DNA from: Paenibacillus sp. MSJ-34 | Lineage (GTDB): Bacteria > Bacillota > Bacilli > Paenibacillales > Paenibacillaceae | Reading direction: 5' to 3' | Assembly: GCF_018918005.1 (NCBI RefSeq) | Contig: NZ_JAHLPR010000029.1 | Span: forward strand, 23,219 to 87,218 | Length of the DNA: 64,000 bases | Shown here: positions 8,224-17,050 of the stretch, piece by piece | How positions within the stretch are numbered: the stretch's first letter is position 1 | Layout of the letters: each line of letters begins with the position of its first letter | The notes under the pieces: generated by a model | Seen by the model: only the letters and a program-made list of their open reading frames with translations | The model's database searches: none | What the model was told of the DNA's origin: nothing | Translations under genes and position numbers: made by a program

Positions 8224-8559
8224 ATGGTGTATAGAATCATTGTTGATTTATCTGATCGAATGTTATATTTGCTTAACGACGATATTGTTGTCAGAGGCTA
8301 TCCTGTGGGCATTGGCAAGATGCTTACACAAACTCCGTCTGGCGAATTTACAATTGTAAATAAAAGTCCTAATCCAGGCGGGCCATTCGGTGCTTATTGG
8401 ATGGGATTATCCAAACCGCATTACGGGATTCACGGCACGAATAACCCGTCGTCGATTGGTAAAGAGGTCTCGCATGGCTGCATTCGCATGTACAATCAAG
8501 ATGTCCTCGAACTGGCGAAAATGATACCCGTTGGAACACGCGTAACGATTCGCCCGTAA
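8224..8559 (+). CDS. YkuD-type L,D-transpeptidase domain protein
   Basis: A 111-residue protein made of little more than a YkuD catalytic domain. It carries the motif [20 protein letters not shown] (His, then SHGC with the catalytic Cys, then R). The family cross-links peptidoglycan stem peptides through L,D bonds. There is no signal peptide and no LysM domain, so how it reaches the wall is unclear. Start: ATG 8224 fits AAGGGG at 8212-8217 with 6-base spacing; the in-frame ATG at 8218 lies directly on that site. Confidence 0.88.
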   Translation: MVYRIIVDLSDRMLYLLNDDIVVRGYPVGIGKMLTQTPSGEFTIVNKSPNPGGPFGAYWMGLSKPHYGIHGTNNPSSIGKEVSHGCIRMYNQDVLELAKMIPVGTRVTIRP

Positions 8560-8799
8560 TTTATCGGCGTAGAAAATGCACCTTACTCGGAATTAGAAAA
8601 AAGAACTCTCAACATTTCAATGAATTGATGAAAGACCTTTGTTTAATATGAATCCGATAATCCAAGAAGCTACAGCGACCATCCATATTCCGCATTATTC
8701 CAACTCCGCCAAAGCTTCTCATACCTTCTCATCATTCATTCGTAAAATCTCACCCCTCTCAGAGAAAAAGAAAAGAGCCTGCAAATATGCAGACTCCTA
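8560..8799. other. intergenic spacer without recognised gene
   Basis: AT-rich sequence between the YkuD gene and the toxin promoter. I see no coding frame with a ribosome-binding site. A small stem (CTGCAAATATGCAG, about 8779-8793) lies just before the toxin promoter. Confidence 0.5.
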
Positions 8800-8808
8800 T
8801 GCTATAAT
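8800..8808 (+). promoter_or_regulatory. extended -10 promoter of holin-like toxin
   Basis: TGCTATAAT is an extended -10 element (TGn + TATAAT), with only a weak match (TGCAAA) 17 bases upstream at -35. It would start an mRNA with a leader of roughly 60 bases before the toxin frame. Confidence 0.6.
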
Positions 8809-8850
8809 CGGCTTGTACAACTGAACGGCTTACAAGGGCGGTCGGCTAAT

Positions 8851-8864
8851 CTCCCGGAAGGGAG
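8851..8864 (+). promoter_or_regulatory. hairpin sequestering the toxin ribosome-binding site
   Basis: CTCCC-GGAA-GGGAG is a 5-bp stem capped by a GNRA tetraloop. Its 3' arm is the Shine-Dalgarno sequence GGGAGG of the toxin. Local occlusion of the ribosome site is a common feature of type I toxin mRNAs. Its effect here is inferred. Confidence 0.55.
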
Positions 8865-8872
8865 GTGATGCC

Positions 8873-8986
8873 GTGGAGGTTAAGGATGCCTTGACGCTTA
8901 TGATCGATTTCGGTTCTTTGCTTATTGCAGTGCTGACGCTGGTCATAACCATCGTCATCGCACTTATCCATAACACAAAGAAATAG
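8873..8986 (+). CDS. putative holin-like toxin (type I toxin-antitoxin, Hol_Tox family)
   Basis: A 37-residue peptide starting at GTG 8873 (GGGAGGTG upstream, 5-base spacing). It has an acidic head MEVKDALTLMIDFG, one hydrophobic helix (SLLIAVLTLVITIVIALI) and a basic tail HNTKK. This is the pattern of the Bacillales holin-like toxins related to TxpA and BsrG, which act at the membrane and are silenced by an antisense RNA overlapping the mRNA 3' end. An inverted repeat at the stop codon and a second terminator at 9067-9100 frame the place where the antisense RNA would be. The antisense promoter was not pinned down. Confidence 0.85.
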   Translation: MEVKDALTLMIDFGSLLIAVLTLVITIVIALIHNTKK

Positions 8987-9019
8987 ACCGCCCTCTGCAA
9001 AGGTAACCGGTCTATTTCT
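8981..9019 (+). terminator. inverted repeat at the toxin stop codon
   Basis: AAATAGACCG (8981-8990) pairs with CGGTCTATTT (9010-9019), a perfect 10-bp stem enclosing 19 bases. It overlaps the toxin stop codon and is symmetric, so it may terminate the toxin mRNA, the antisense RNA, or both. Confidence 0.5.
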
Positions 9020-9066
9020 TGATCGTTTAACCCAAAGCCGACCGCTCTTGAAGCGGCTGTTGTATA

Positions 9067-9100
9067 GGGAGTCGGCGGCAACCGGCTCCTTCTTTATTAT
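9067..9100 (+). terminator. terminator downstream of type I toxin module
   Basis: GGAGTCGG-CGGCAA-CCGGCTCC followed by TTCTTTATTATT on the plus strand. It is a good factor-independent terminator for the extended toxin transcript. Confidence 0.65.
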
Positions 9101-9218
9101 TATGATATCATGACTACGCTATGCGAGCAATAAACGATGGACGAAAATATATGAGTGAGATGATAATGTGTATGATACCCGCCCAGGTTAGTCATTCGCA
9201 GAAAATGTGATTTATGTG

Positions 9219-9243
9219 TAAAAAGGCTCCCTCTCGGGAGCCT
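9219..9243 (-). terminator. groEL terminator
   Basis: Minus strand GGCTCCC-GAGA-GGGAGCC followed by TTTTTA, 25 bases past the groEL stop codon. It is a textbook factor-independent terminator. Confidence 0.9.
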
Positions 9244-9268
9244 GATATATGATAAGCTTGTGGGTGGC

Positions 9269-10912
<1,644 letters not shown>

Positions 10913-10942
10913 CTAATAGTTTGATTCATGATCGTCGGCCAA

Positions 10943-11224
10943 TTAGCCGATAATCGCGTGAATGTCGCTTTCTTTCATAATCAAATATTCTTTGCCTTCG
11001 TACTTGATTTCCGTGCCTGCGTATTTGGAGAAAATAACGCGGTCTCCTTCTTTCACCTCAAGCGGAATGCGAACGCCGTCTTTCAACGTGCCGCTGCCTA
11101 CGGCGATGATTTTCCCCTCTTGCGGCTTCTCTTTCGCCGTATCCGGCAATACGATACCGAATGCCGTTGTTTCTTCTTTCTCGATTGGTTCAACCAATAC
11201 GCGTTCACCTAAAGGTTTGATCAT
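10943..11224 (-). CDS. groES: co-chaperonin GroES
   Basis: A 93-residue 10-kDa chaperonin, normal length. It caps the GroEL cavity through its mobile loop ([20 protein letters not shown] region). The start is [11 protein letters not shown] with AAAGGAGG upstream. It is the first gene of the groESL operon, behind a sigma-A-like promoter and CIRCE. Confidence 0.99.
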   Translation of the reverse strand: MIKPLGERVLVEPIEKEETTAFGIVLPDTAKEKPQEGKIIAVGSGTLKDGVRIPLEVKEGDRVIFSKYAGTEIKYEGKEYLIMKESDIHAIIG

Positions 11225-11319
11225 GAAAAATAGCCTCCTTTAAATTATGTTTGATGGAACGATCCCATTTATCGATCGGACCAATAAATCGGATCGTTAT
11301 TCAATATGTTTCATATGTA

Positions 11320-11346
11320 TTAGCACTCGTTGTCGTTTAGTGCTAA
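11320..11346 (-). promoter_or_regulatory. CIRCE operator (HrcA binding site)
   Basis: TTAGCACTC-N9-TAGTGCTAA, with one change from the consensus TTAGCACTC-N9-GAGTGCTAA (T for G at the start of the right arm on the plus strand). It is placed just after the groES promoter, where HrcA represses in the absence of heat stress. Confidence 0.93.
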
Positions 11347-11357
11347 TAACAATTTTT

Positions 11358-11386
11358 ATGATACTCATTTTGAATTCATTTTTCAA
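11358..11386 (-). promoter_or_regulatory. groESL sigma-A promoter
   Basis: On the minus strand, TTGAAA (11386-11381), 17 bases, TATCAT (11363-11358). Spacing is optimal and the CIRCE operator begins 12 bases after the -10 box. Confidence 0.8.
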
Positions 11387-11506
11387 GTGGTTTTGAATTA
11401 TTTTTATAAACATTTTACAGGAGCGACGATGCTCCCGAACAATCGCGCGCCTTCCTCATTGTATCCATATGCAAGAAAAATATGCCAACTATGAAGGCTT
11501 ATGACA

Positions 11507-11541
11507 CAAAACGCCTGTCCTGTGCTACAAGACAAGCGTTT
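11507..11541 (-). terminator. terminator overlapping the end of tatC
   Basis: Minus strand AACGCTTGTC and GACAGGCGTT form an imperfect stem followed by TTGTG, spanning the tatC stop codon. The T-run is modest. Confidence 0.5.
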
Positions 11542-12316
11542 ATCGTTCCAAAGCGCCTTTATCGAATTCCTCTTCCCAGGCTCTATCTTCCTCCAACTGC
11601 TTGCGGTACACCGCTGTGGATAAAAATACGCTGAATTCGTACAGCAAAATGAGCGGAATCGCCACGAGCGAGTCGGAGACCAAATCCGGGGGCGTGATTG
11701 TTACGCCGATGAAAATCAAGACAAAATAAGCGACACGGCGCATTTTGCGCAAGCGCTTCGGATTTAAAATGCGAATCCGCGTCAAAAACATAATCACGAT
11801 CGGCAATTCGAATAATAGCGAGATCGGGATCAATATATTTAACAGAAACGAAAAATATTGCGAAATTCCGTACGTTTCCTGCAATCCGAGATGCCTCGTC
11901 ATATTAGTGGTGAAATTAAAAGCAAGCGGAAACACCACGAAATAAGCGAATGCCAGTCCGATAACAAACATGACAAACACGAACGGAATATAACGAAGCG
12001 TCGCCTTCCGCTCCACTTCCCGCAAGCCGGGGCTGACGAAAGCCCAAAGCTGATATAGGGTGAATGGCAGCGTGACGACCAGCGCTACGACGAATGCGAT
12101 TTTCATGTAATAACCGATTGCGTCCCACAGTGAAAACGCGTGCAGCGTAATTTGACTCGCTTCCTTCGTTGAAATAATGTATGAGAAGATCGGTTCGGCG
12201 ACGAGCAAGCCGCCAACCATCATCACAACGAGCACAACTAAGATATATATAATCCGCCGCCGCAATTCGCCCAGATGTTCGAACAAAGACATTGCGTCTT
12301 CGCGCTTTTTGGACAT
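11540..12316 (-). CDS. tatC: Sec-independent protein translocase TatC
   Basis: A 258-residue membrane protein with six hydrophobic segments. It receives twin-arginine signal peptides of folded proteins. The N-terminal signature is SLFEHLGELRRRI, and the family Pro-rich and acidic motifs are in LYQLWAFVSPGL and FEL. The start has GGTGG upstream. It lies about 100 bases after tatA in one operon, as in Bacillus tatAy-tatCy. A weak hairpin with a T-run in the gap (12365-12390) may reduce tatC expression relative to tatA. Confidence 0.97.
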   Translation of the reverse strand: MSKKREDAMSLFEHLGELRRRIIYILVVLVVMMVGGLLVAEPIFSYIISTKEASQITLHAFSLWDAIGYYMKIAFVVALVVTLPFTLYQLWAFVSPGLREVERKATLRYIPFVFVMFVIGLAFAYFVVFPLAFNFTTNMTRHLGLQETYGISQYFSFLLNILIPISLLFELPIVIMFLTRIRILNPKRLRKMRRVAYFVLIFIGVTITPPDLVSDSLVAIPLILLYEFSVFLSTAVYRKQLEEDRAWEEEFDKGALER

Positions 12317-12417
12317 GCAACCACCAACCTAATCCGTTAACTTTTGCCCTGAGACGGGCATAAAAGAACCCCTCCCGTGAAGAAGGGATTGTTCTATGAA
12401 ATCAAATGCTGTTCGAT

Positions 12418-12687
12418 TTAATCCGGCAACCGTCTGTCATTCTCCCGTTTGTCTTCCGTAGAGGACGATTGCGGCGGTGTTTCGTCAATCGTGCGCACCT
12501 CTCTGCGTCTGTCTCTGCGGTCCAAATCGTCATCGTCCGAGATGATGTCGCGCGCGCCCGCTTTAAATTCCCGCAACGTACGGCCGAATGCACGGCCCAG
12601 CTCCGGCAGCTTATTCGGTCCGAATAACAACAGAGCTACTACAATCAATAAAATGAACCCGGTTACACCGATACCGCTACCACCCAT
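12418..12687 (-). CDS. tatA: Tat translocase pore subunit TatA
   Basis: An 89-residue TatA/E protein. It has one N-terminal membrane helix (GFILLIVVALLLFGPNKLP), the FGPNKLPELGRAFGR hinge and amphipathic helix, and a highly charged tail. It oligomerises to form the pore for folded proteins delivered by TatC. The start ATG is the second of two nearby ATGs; the first (3 codons earlier) is out of frame. The ribosome site is GGAGG. Confidence 0.96.
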   Translation of the reverse strand: MGGSGIGVTGFILLIVVALLLFGPNKLPELGRAFGRTLREFKAGARDIISDDDDLDRRDRRREVRTIDETPPQSSSTEDKRENDRRLPD

Positions 12688-12841
12688 TCCATTTTCCTCC
12701 TATTCGTTCCTTAATTTCATGCCATCGCTTCCCGGGAAGCGATTTACGCTTTTGTCCACTGTGACCTTTATCATAGCACAACTTGATTCCATAAAATAGA
12801 TAAATACATTGACAATTGTTTGAAGTTTGAAATTCGCATGT

Positions 12842-13339
12842 TCACACGCTCTGCTCCCGTTCGAGTCCCGTAATCATCCGCAGCGCATAGGGAAGGTCAT
12901 CCATAATCGCCGCCAAGTTTTCATGCACGCCTTTCGGACTGCCGGGCAAATTGACGATCAGCGTTTTGCCGCGAATGCCGCATATGCCGCGCGAAGTCAT
13001 AGCGGCTCTTTTATTTTTCTGAAATTGGTGAAGCCTCATCGCCTCCGCCATTCCCGGAACGAGCCGATCGATGACCCCCATCGTAGCCTCCGGCGTTACG
13101 TCGCGCTCGGCCAAGCCCGTTCCCCCTGTCGTAAGCAACAGATCCGCTTCATAATAATCGGCCATTTCGATTAACGCCGCCATAATCTCGTCTTGCTCGT
13201 CGGGAACGATCCGGTAATCTACAATTTCCCCGCCCAACTCCTCCTCGACCAATTCGCGAATGACTTGAGCGCTGGTATCCTCCCGCTCACCTCTCGAACC
13301 TTTATCGCTCGCAGTTAGAACAGCCACTTTCCAGATCAT
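12842..13339 (-). CDS. molybdopterin adenylyltransferase-like MogA/MoaB
   Basis: A 165-residue protein of the MoCF-biosynthesis fold. Motifs are TTGGTG (LLLTTGGTGLAERD) and the binding loop LPGSPKGV. The family adenylates molybdopterin before molybdenum insertion. Its start codon overlaps the stop of the folate cyclo-ligase gene (ATGA, 4 bases), so the two are translationally coupled. MogA and MoaB cannot be separated by eye. Confidence 0.92.
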   Translation of the reverse strand: MIWKVAVLTASDKGSRGEREDTSAQVIRELVEEELGGEIVDYRIVPDEQDEIMAALIEMADYYEADLLLTTGGTGLAERDVTPEATMGVIDRLVPGMAEAMRLHQFQKNKRAAMTSRGICGIRGKTLIVNLPGSPKGVHENLAAIMDDLPYALRMITGLEREQSV

Positions 13340-14007
13340 TTCGGACTCTCCCTCCCATGAAAATTTCGATCGTACATCTTTGTTTCCGTTATCAACCTAT
13401 CTATATAAAAATCATGTTCCTCCATCGGCACTTCGTCAATTACCTGCAAATCGAAAGCGAGCGCAAGCAATAGAGACGTTGATTTGTCGTTTCGTTCTGC
13501 GTTCCCTTGCAGCCGCCGAAGCGTCGAAATAAAACGGTCGTAATATCCTCCGCCGTATCCGACTCTGCCGCATCCGGGGGCGAAAGCGATTCCCGGAACG
13601 ACGACGATATCGATCCCCGGCCATTCCTCTTCCGGCAAGCAGGGCAACGTTGTTCTTGGCTCGCGTATTCCCCATGCGCCCGCCTCCAAATCGTTCTCGG
13701 ACTCGATTCGATACAGATCGAACGATAGATTATCCCGGTCGGTACGGGGGGCGTACACGGCGATGCCATGTTCCCAGCAATAGCGGACGAGAGGCATCGT
13801 ATCCAATTCCCCGCGAAACGGTATATATGTAAAGACGGCAAGCCCGTTTCGCTGCTCCAGCATCGGCCTTACACAAGATTGTATAGCTTTCGCGCAAATC
13901 AGTTGCGACTTACGCGCATGCTCCGTTGGCGGCAAGGACGAGCGCTCGCTGCCGATTTGCAAACGGATCTGTCGTTTGCGCTGTTGCCGGCTCATGTCGT
14001 AGACCAC
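13336..14007 (-). CDS. 5-formyltetrahydrofolate cyclo-ligase
   Basis: A protein of about 220 residues. It converts 5-formyl-THF to 5,10-methenyl-THF with ATP. The motif is VPGIAFAPGCGRVGYGGGYYDR, shown here as VPGIAFAPG and GRVGYGGGYYDR (nucleotide- and folate-binding loop). The basic N-terminus SRQQRKRQIR is typical. The start is uncertain: GTG at 14007 or ATG four codons later, since neither has an ideally spaced ribosome site. Confidence 0.93.
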   Translation of the reverse strand: MVYDMSRQQRKRQIRLQIGSERSSLPPTEHARKSQLICAKAIQSCVRPMLEQRNGLAVFTYIPFRGELDTMPLVRYCWEHGIAVYAPRTDRDNLSFDLYRIESENDLEAGAWGIREPRTTLPCLPEEEWPGIDIVVVPGIAFAPGCGRVGYGGGYYDRFISTLRRLQGNAERNDKSTSLLLALAFDLQVIDEVPMEEHDFYIDRLITETKMYDRNFHGRESPK

Positions 14008-14162
14008 ATCCTTACACGGTTTCAGCGATCAAGCCTATCCCCAGTTTATCATTGTTATGTTACTTTCGCCAATATTCGGGCTTTTCCTGCCCTATCGTCG
14101 CACAATCCCGCAAATTCATGTACAATTATTATCATCTGCAAACTTCACAAAACAGAGCACAT

Positions 14163-14229
14163 GCTTTCGAAGCAAGTTTTGTTGCGGCGTTATAACTGAG
14201 AAGAATTGCTTTACAAAACTTTTAGGAGG
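14163..14229 (+). promoter_or_regulatory. leader inverted-repeat element, copy A (before ABC-F gene)
   Basis: GCTTTCGAAGC is followed by AAGTTTTGT (14174-14182), a 30-base loop, ACAAAACTT (14213-14221) and directly TTAGGAGG, the ribosome site. The 9-bp stem therefore ends against the Shine-Dalgarno sequence of the ABC-F gene. A second copy with the same parts precedes the ligD polymerase gene at 26240. It could be a cis-acting RNA control element or a mobile leader repeat. Confidence 0.55.
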
Positions 14230-14240
14230 TTACATCGGCA

Positions 14241-16196
14241 ATGTTGCTGCAAGCATCGGGCATATCCAAAAGTTATGGGACGACCAGCGTCCTTTCCAAT
14301 ATTCATTTGCAAATTCTCGAACGGGAACGAATCGGGCTCGTAGGGGTCAATGGAGCCGGAAAATCGACGTTATTGAAAATCATCGCCGGTGAAATGAGCG
14401 CGGACGGCGGGCAAATCTATAAAGCGAAGGAAACGCGCCTCGGCTATCTGGCCCAAAATAGCGGGCTGAACTCGGAACGCACGATATGGGACGAAATGCT
14501 TCATGTGTTCTCTCATTTAATAGAAGCGGAACGGGAATTGCGATTGCTGGAACAACAAATCGCCGATCCGGCGATTATGGAGGATGCCAAACGGTACGAG
14601 GACACGTTAAACCGTTATGCGCTCCGCTCGGATTGGTTTCGCGAGCAAGGCGGCTACGAAATGGAAACCCGTATCCGCAGCGTGCTGCACGGAATGGGAT
14701 TCGGTCATTTTCCGCCGGATACCCCGATCCGTACGCTTAGCGGCGGGCAGAAAACGCGTCTTGCGCTCGCGCGCATTTTGCTGCAAGCCCCCGACTTGTT
14801 AATGTTGGACGAACCGACGAATTATTTGGACATCGCCACGCTCACCTGGCTGGAAGATTATTTGCGCACTTATCCGGGCGCGATTCTCGTCGTATCGCAT
14901 GACCGCTATTTTTTGGACCGGCTCGTTACGGCCATCGTCGAAATCGAACGGCATCAATCGAAGCGCTATACCGGCAACTACAGTCGATATATCGAATTGA
15001 AAGCCGCCGAGTATGAAATTCAAATGAAGCATTACGAGAAACAGCAAGAGGAAATCGCGAGAATGGAAGATTTCATCCAGCGCAATATCGTCCGCGCGAC
15101 AACGACCAAACGGGCGCAAAGCCGCCGCAAAGCGCTCGAGCGGATGGAGAAGCTGGACAAACCGCTGGGCGACTTGAAAAAGGCCTATTTCTCGTTTGAA
15201 ATCGACAGGCAATCGGGTAAGGAAGTTCTTCATGCCGCCGATCTGTCCGTCTCGTTCTCCGGCAAGCGGTTGTTCGAACGGGTTTCCTTCGAGCTGCGCC
15301 GGGGAGAAACGGTTGCGCTGATCGGACCGAACGGAATCGGCAAATCGACGTTGCTGAAAGCGTTGATCGGCCGGCAAACGACGGATGGCGGTTCGATTCG
15401 TTGGGGAACGAACGTAAAGCTCGGATACTACGATCAAGAGCAGACCGGCCTGAACGCGAACAATACGGTGCTGGAAGAAGTGTGGAGCGCGTACCCCCAT
15501 ATCGACGAAGCGCGGATCCGTACCGTGCTGGGCAACTTTCTCTTCAGCGGCGAAGACGTTTTGAAGAAAGTGGCCGCATTAAGCGGCGGCGAAAAGGCGC
15601 GCGTGTCGTTGGCCAAATTGATGCTGCAGCATGCGAACGTATTAATTTTGGACGAGCCGACGAACCATTTGGATATTTTCAGCAAAGAAGTGTTGGAATC
15701 GGCGTTAATGGAATATGAAGGAACGCTCTTATTCATCTCGCATGACCGTTATTTCTTGAACAAAATGGCGGAACGCATGATTGAGCTAACCCCTAACGGC
15801 ACGGAGCAATATTTAGGGAATTACGACGACTATGTGGCCAAAAAACAAGAATTGGAAGAAATCGCGCGGGAGTCGGCGGAACGCGGCAAACCGGCGGAAT
15901 CTTCCGGCAAAACAAGCGGCGCTTCGGCAGCGAATCAGACGGAGAAGTCCGGCGCCGCCTCGTACGAAGCGGATAAACAATTGAAGCGCGAGGAACGAAG
16001 CCGTCAACGCAAACTCGAGCAGCTTGAGCAGGACATCGCCCGCCTGGAGGCGGAAGTGGCTGAGCTGGAAGAGCAATTGACGCTTCCCGAAGTCTATAAC
16101 GATTATGTGCTTGTTCAGGAAAAACAAGAGGAGATTCACGAGAAAAAGCAGCAATTGGAAGAAGCATACGACGCATGGGGCGAACTCATGGGATAA
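14241..16196 (+). CDS. ABC-F family ATPase (YdiF-like)
   Basis: A 651-residue soluble tandem ABC ATPase with no membrane segments. First cassette: Walker A GVNGAGKST (35-43), LSGGQ, Walker B LLMLDEPTNYLD. Second: GPNGIGKST, LSGGEKARV, LILDEPTNHLD. Between them is the charged interdomain linker. After residue 530 comes a charged coiled-coil tail. ABC-F proteins act on ribosomes (translation factors, some giving antibiotic protection). Position next to tat and groE genes and convergent with the tsaD operon matches Bacillus ydiF, so a housekeeping role is more likely than resistance. Confidence 0.93.
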   Translation: MLLQASGISKSYGTTSVLSNIHLQILERERIGLVGVNGAGKSTLLKIIAGEMSADGGQIYKAKETRLGYLAQNSGLNSERTIWDEMLHVFSHLIEAERELRLLEQQIADPAIMEDAKRYEDTLNRYALRSDWFREQGGYEMETRIRSVLHGMGFGHFPPDTPIRTLSGGQKTRLALARILLQAPDLLMLDEPTNYLDIATLTWLEDYLRTYPGAILVVSHDRYFLDRLVTAIVEIERHQSKRYTGNYSRYIELKAAEYEIQMKHYEKQQEEIARMEDFIQRNIVRATTTKRAQSRRKALERMEKLDKPLGDLKKAYFSFEIDRQSGKEVLHAADLSVSFSGKRLFERVSFELRRGETVALIGPNGIGKSTLLKALIGRQTTDGGSIRWGTNVKLGYYDQEQTGLNANNTVLEEVWSAYPHIDEARIRTVLGNFLFSGEDVLKKVAALSGGEKARVSLAKLMLQHANVLILDEPTNHLDIFSKEVLESALMEYEGTLLFISHDRYFLNKMAERMIELTPNGTEQYLGNYDDYVAKKQELEEIARESAERGKPAESSGKTSGASAANQTEKSGAASYEADKQLKREERSRQRKLEQLEQDIARLEAEVAELEEQLTLPEVYNDYVLVQEKQEEIHEKKQQLEEAYDAWGELMG

Positions 16197-16205
16197 CGAT
16201 AGAAG

Positions 16206-16266
16206 AACCTCGATCCGGAGGCGATATTGCCGCGAATGATGCGGCAGCCGGGTCGAGGCTTTTTTG
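16206..16266 (+). terminator. ABC-F gene terminator
   Basis: CCTCGATCCGG ... CCGGGTCGAGG closed by an 11-bp stem (one mismatch), followed by CTTTTTTG, just after the ABC-F stop codon. Confidence 0.8.
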
Positions 16267-16275
16267 CGTTTGGGC

Positions 16276-16535
16276 ATATCCACAGATTTATCCACAAAAA
16301 CCGTGAATATTGTTGATGAATCCAGGGTGAAACGCACACATTTTCGCCCGGTTTTCAGGTGAATTTGGAGACAACCCAACATTATCCACTAATTCATCCA
16401 CATTATCCACAATATCCACAGCATAATAGTGAAAATACTGTCCTCATTTTTCAAAAATTGCGCACACTTTAATTTTCGCCGTTTTCTAGTACTTATACAC
16501 AAAAGACACAGGATATGTGGATAACTTTGTCCACA
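16276..16535. promoter_or_regulatory. cluster of DnaA boxes
   Basis: Nine DnaA-box-like 9-mers occur within 260 AT-rich bases. Perfect matches to TTATNCACA: 16288-16296, 16403-16411, 16493-16501 (TTATACACA) and 16516-16524 (minus strand). One-mismatch matches: 16276-16284, 16382-16390, 16394-16402, 16412-16420, 16527-16535. No dnaA or dnaN gene lies nearby, so this is not the canonical origin. Bacillus subtilis has DnaA-box clusters outside oriC that tune initiation; from memory, one lies between gcp (tsaD) and ydiF, the same neighbourhood as here. Confidence 0.75.
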
Positions 16536-16555
16536 TCGTATTCAAATGATTGCCC

Positions 16556-16738
16556 ATTGGAAAACACCCAATAAAAATTTGCAAATATGTTGGACGGAAC
16601 GGGGTTCTATTGGAATCGATCCAGTAGATTCGCTCGTTTTTTGCTTTTTATCGTTGTTTTTGCAGATTCCAATGTACTTTTTCCAATGGGAGAGATCAAT
16701 AAGGGACCTGGTAGGCAAAACATTGGAAAAAATCCAAC
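16556..16738. repeat. dyad repeat array ATTGG-N7-CCAAY, locus 1
   Basis: Three 17-base dyads occur at 16556-16572, 16609-16625 and 16722-16738. Each is ATTGG, 7 bases, CCAAT or a one-base variant. Two further CCAATG words lie between the second and third (16668-16688). The family recurs at 33690-33872 with the same 7-base spacer. No gene is seen here. Confidence 0.6.
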
Positions 16739-16792
16739 GTGGCATGATCCGCTATCGTTCCAAGACCGGAAACAATAGCCATTTGTCTCCGT

Positions 16793-17050
16793 TCAGGATT
16801 CATCCGTAATCGGAATTGCGCGTACGGAAGACCGTCCCGGCCCCGACTGACCCGCTTGGCCGGATGTATCGCATTTCTCGATCGCCTCGTCCAATATAGC
16901 GCGTACGCCGAGCAGCATTTCTTTGCGCGACGCCCGAAAATGTTTCCGCGCTTCCGCAGGAAGAAGTTCCGTCCTGCATTCGGCCGCCGCCTCTATGAAA
17001 CAGTCCATTAATCTGCCTGCCAGCAATTCTCGAACGGAGCGGTTATTCAT
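16793..17050 (-). CDS. conserved hypothetical protein after ArsA
   Basis: An 85-residue protein, mostly helical and charged (RKHFRASRKEMLLGVRAIL), with a Gly/Ser-rich tail. I do not recognise the family. The start at ATG 17050 is set by GGAGGG with 7-base spacing and overlaps the end of the ArsA-like gene by 8 bases. The two are therefore probably coupled and functionally linked. Confidence 0.65.
   Translation of the reverse strand: MNNRSVRELLAGRLMDCFIEAAAECRTELLPAEARKHFRASRKEMLLGVRAILDEAIEKCDTSGQAGQSGPGRSSVRAIPITDES

Noticed and set aside
8560..8799. 61-residue plus-strand frame at 8639
   Set aside because: It has no ribosome site, a composition unlike coding DNA, and runs into the toxin promoter.
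16276..16535. Replication origin of the chromosome or a plasmid
   Set aside because: No dnaA, dnaN, recF or rep gene is nearby and the flanks are ordinary chromosomal genes; a titration or regulatory cluster fits better.
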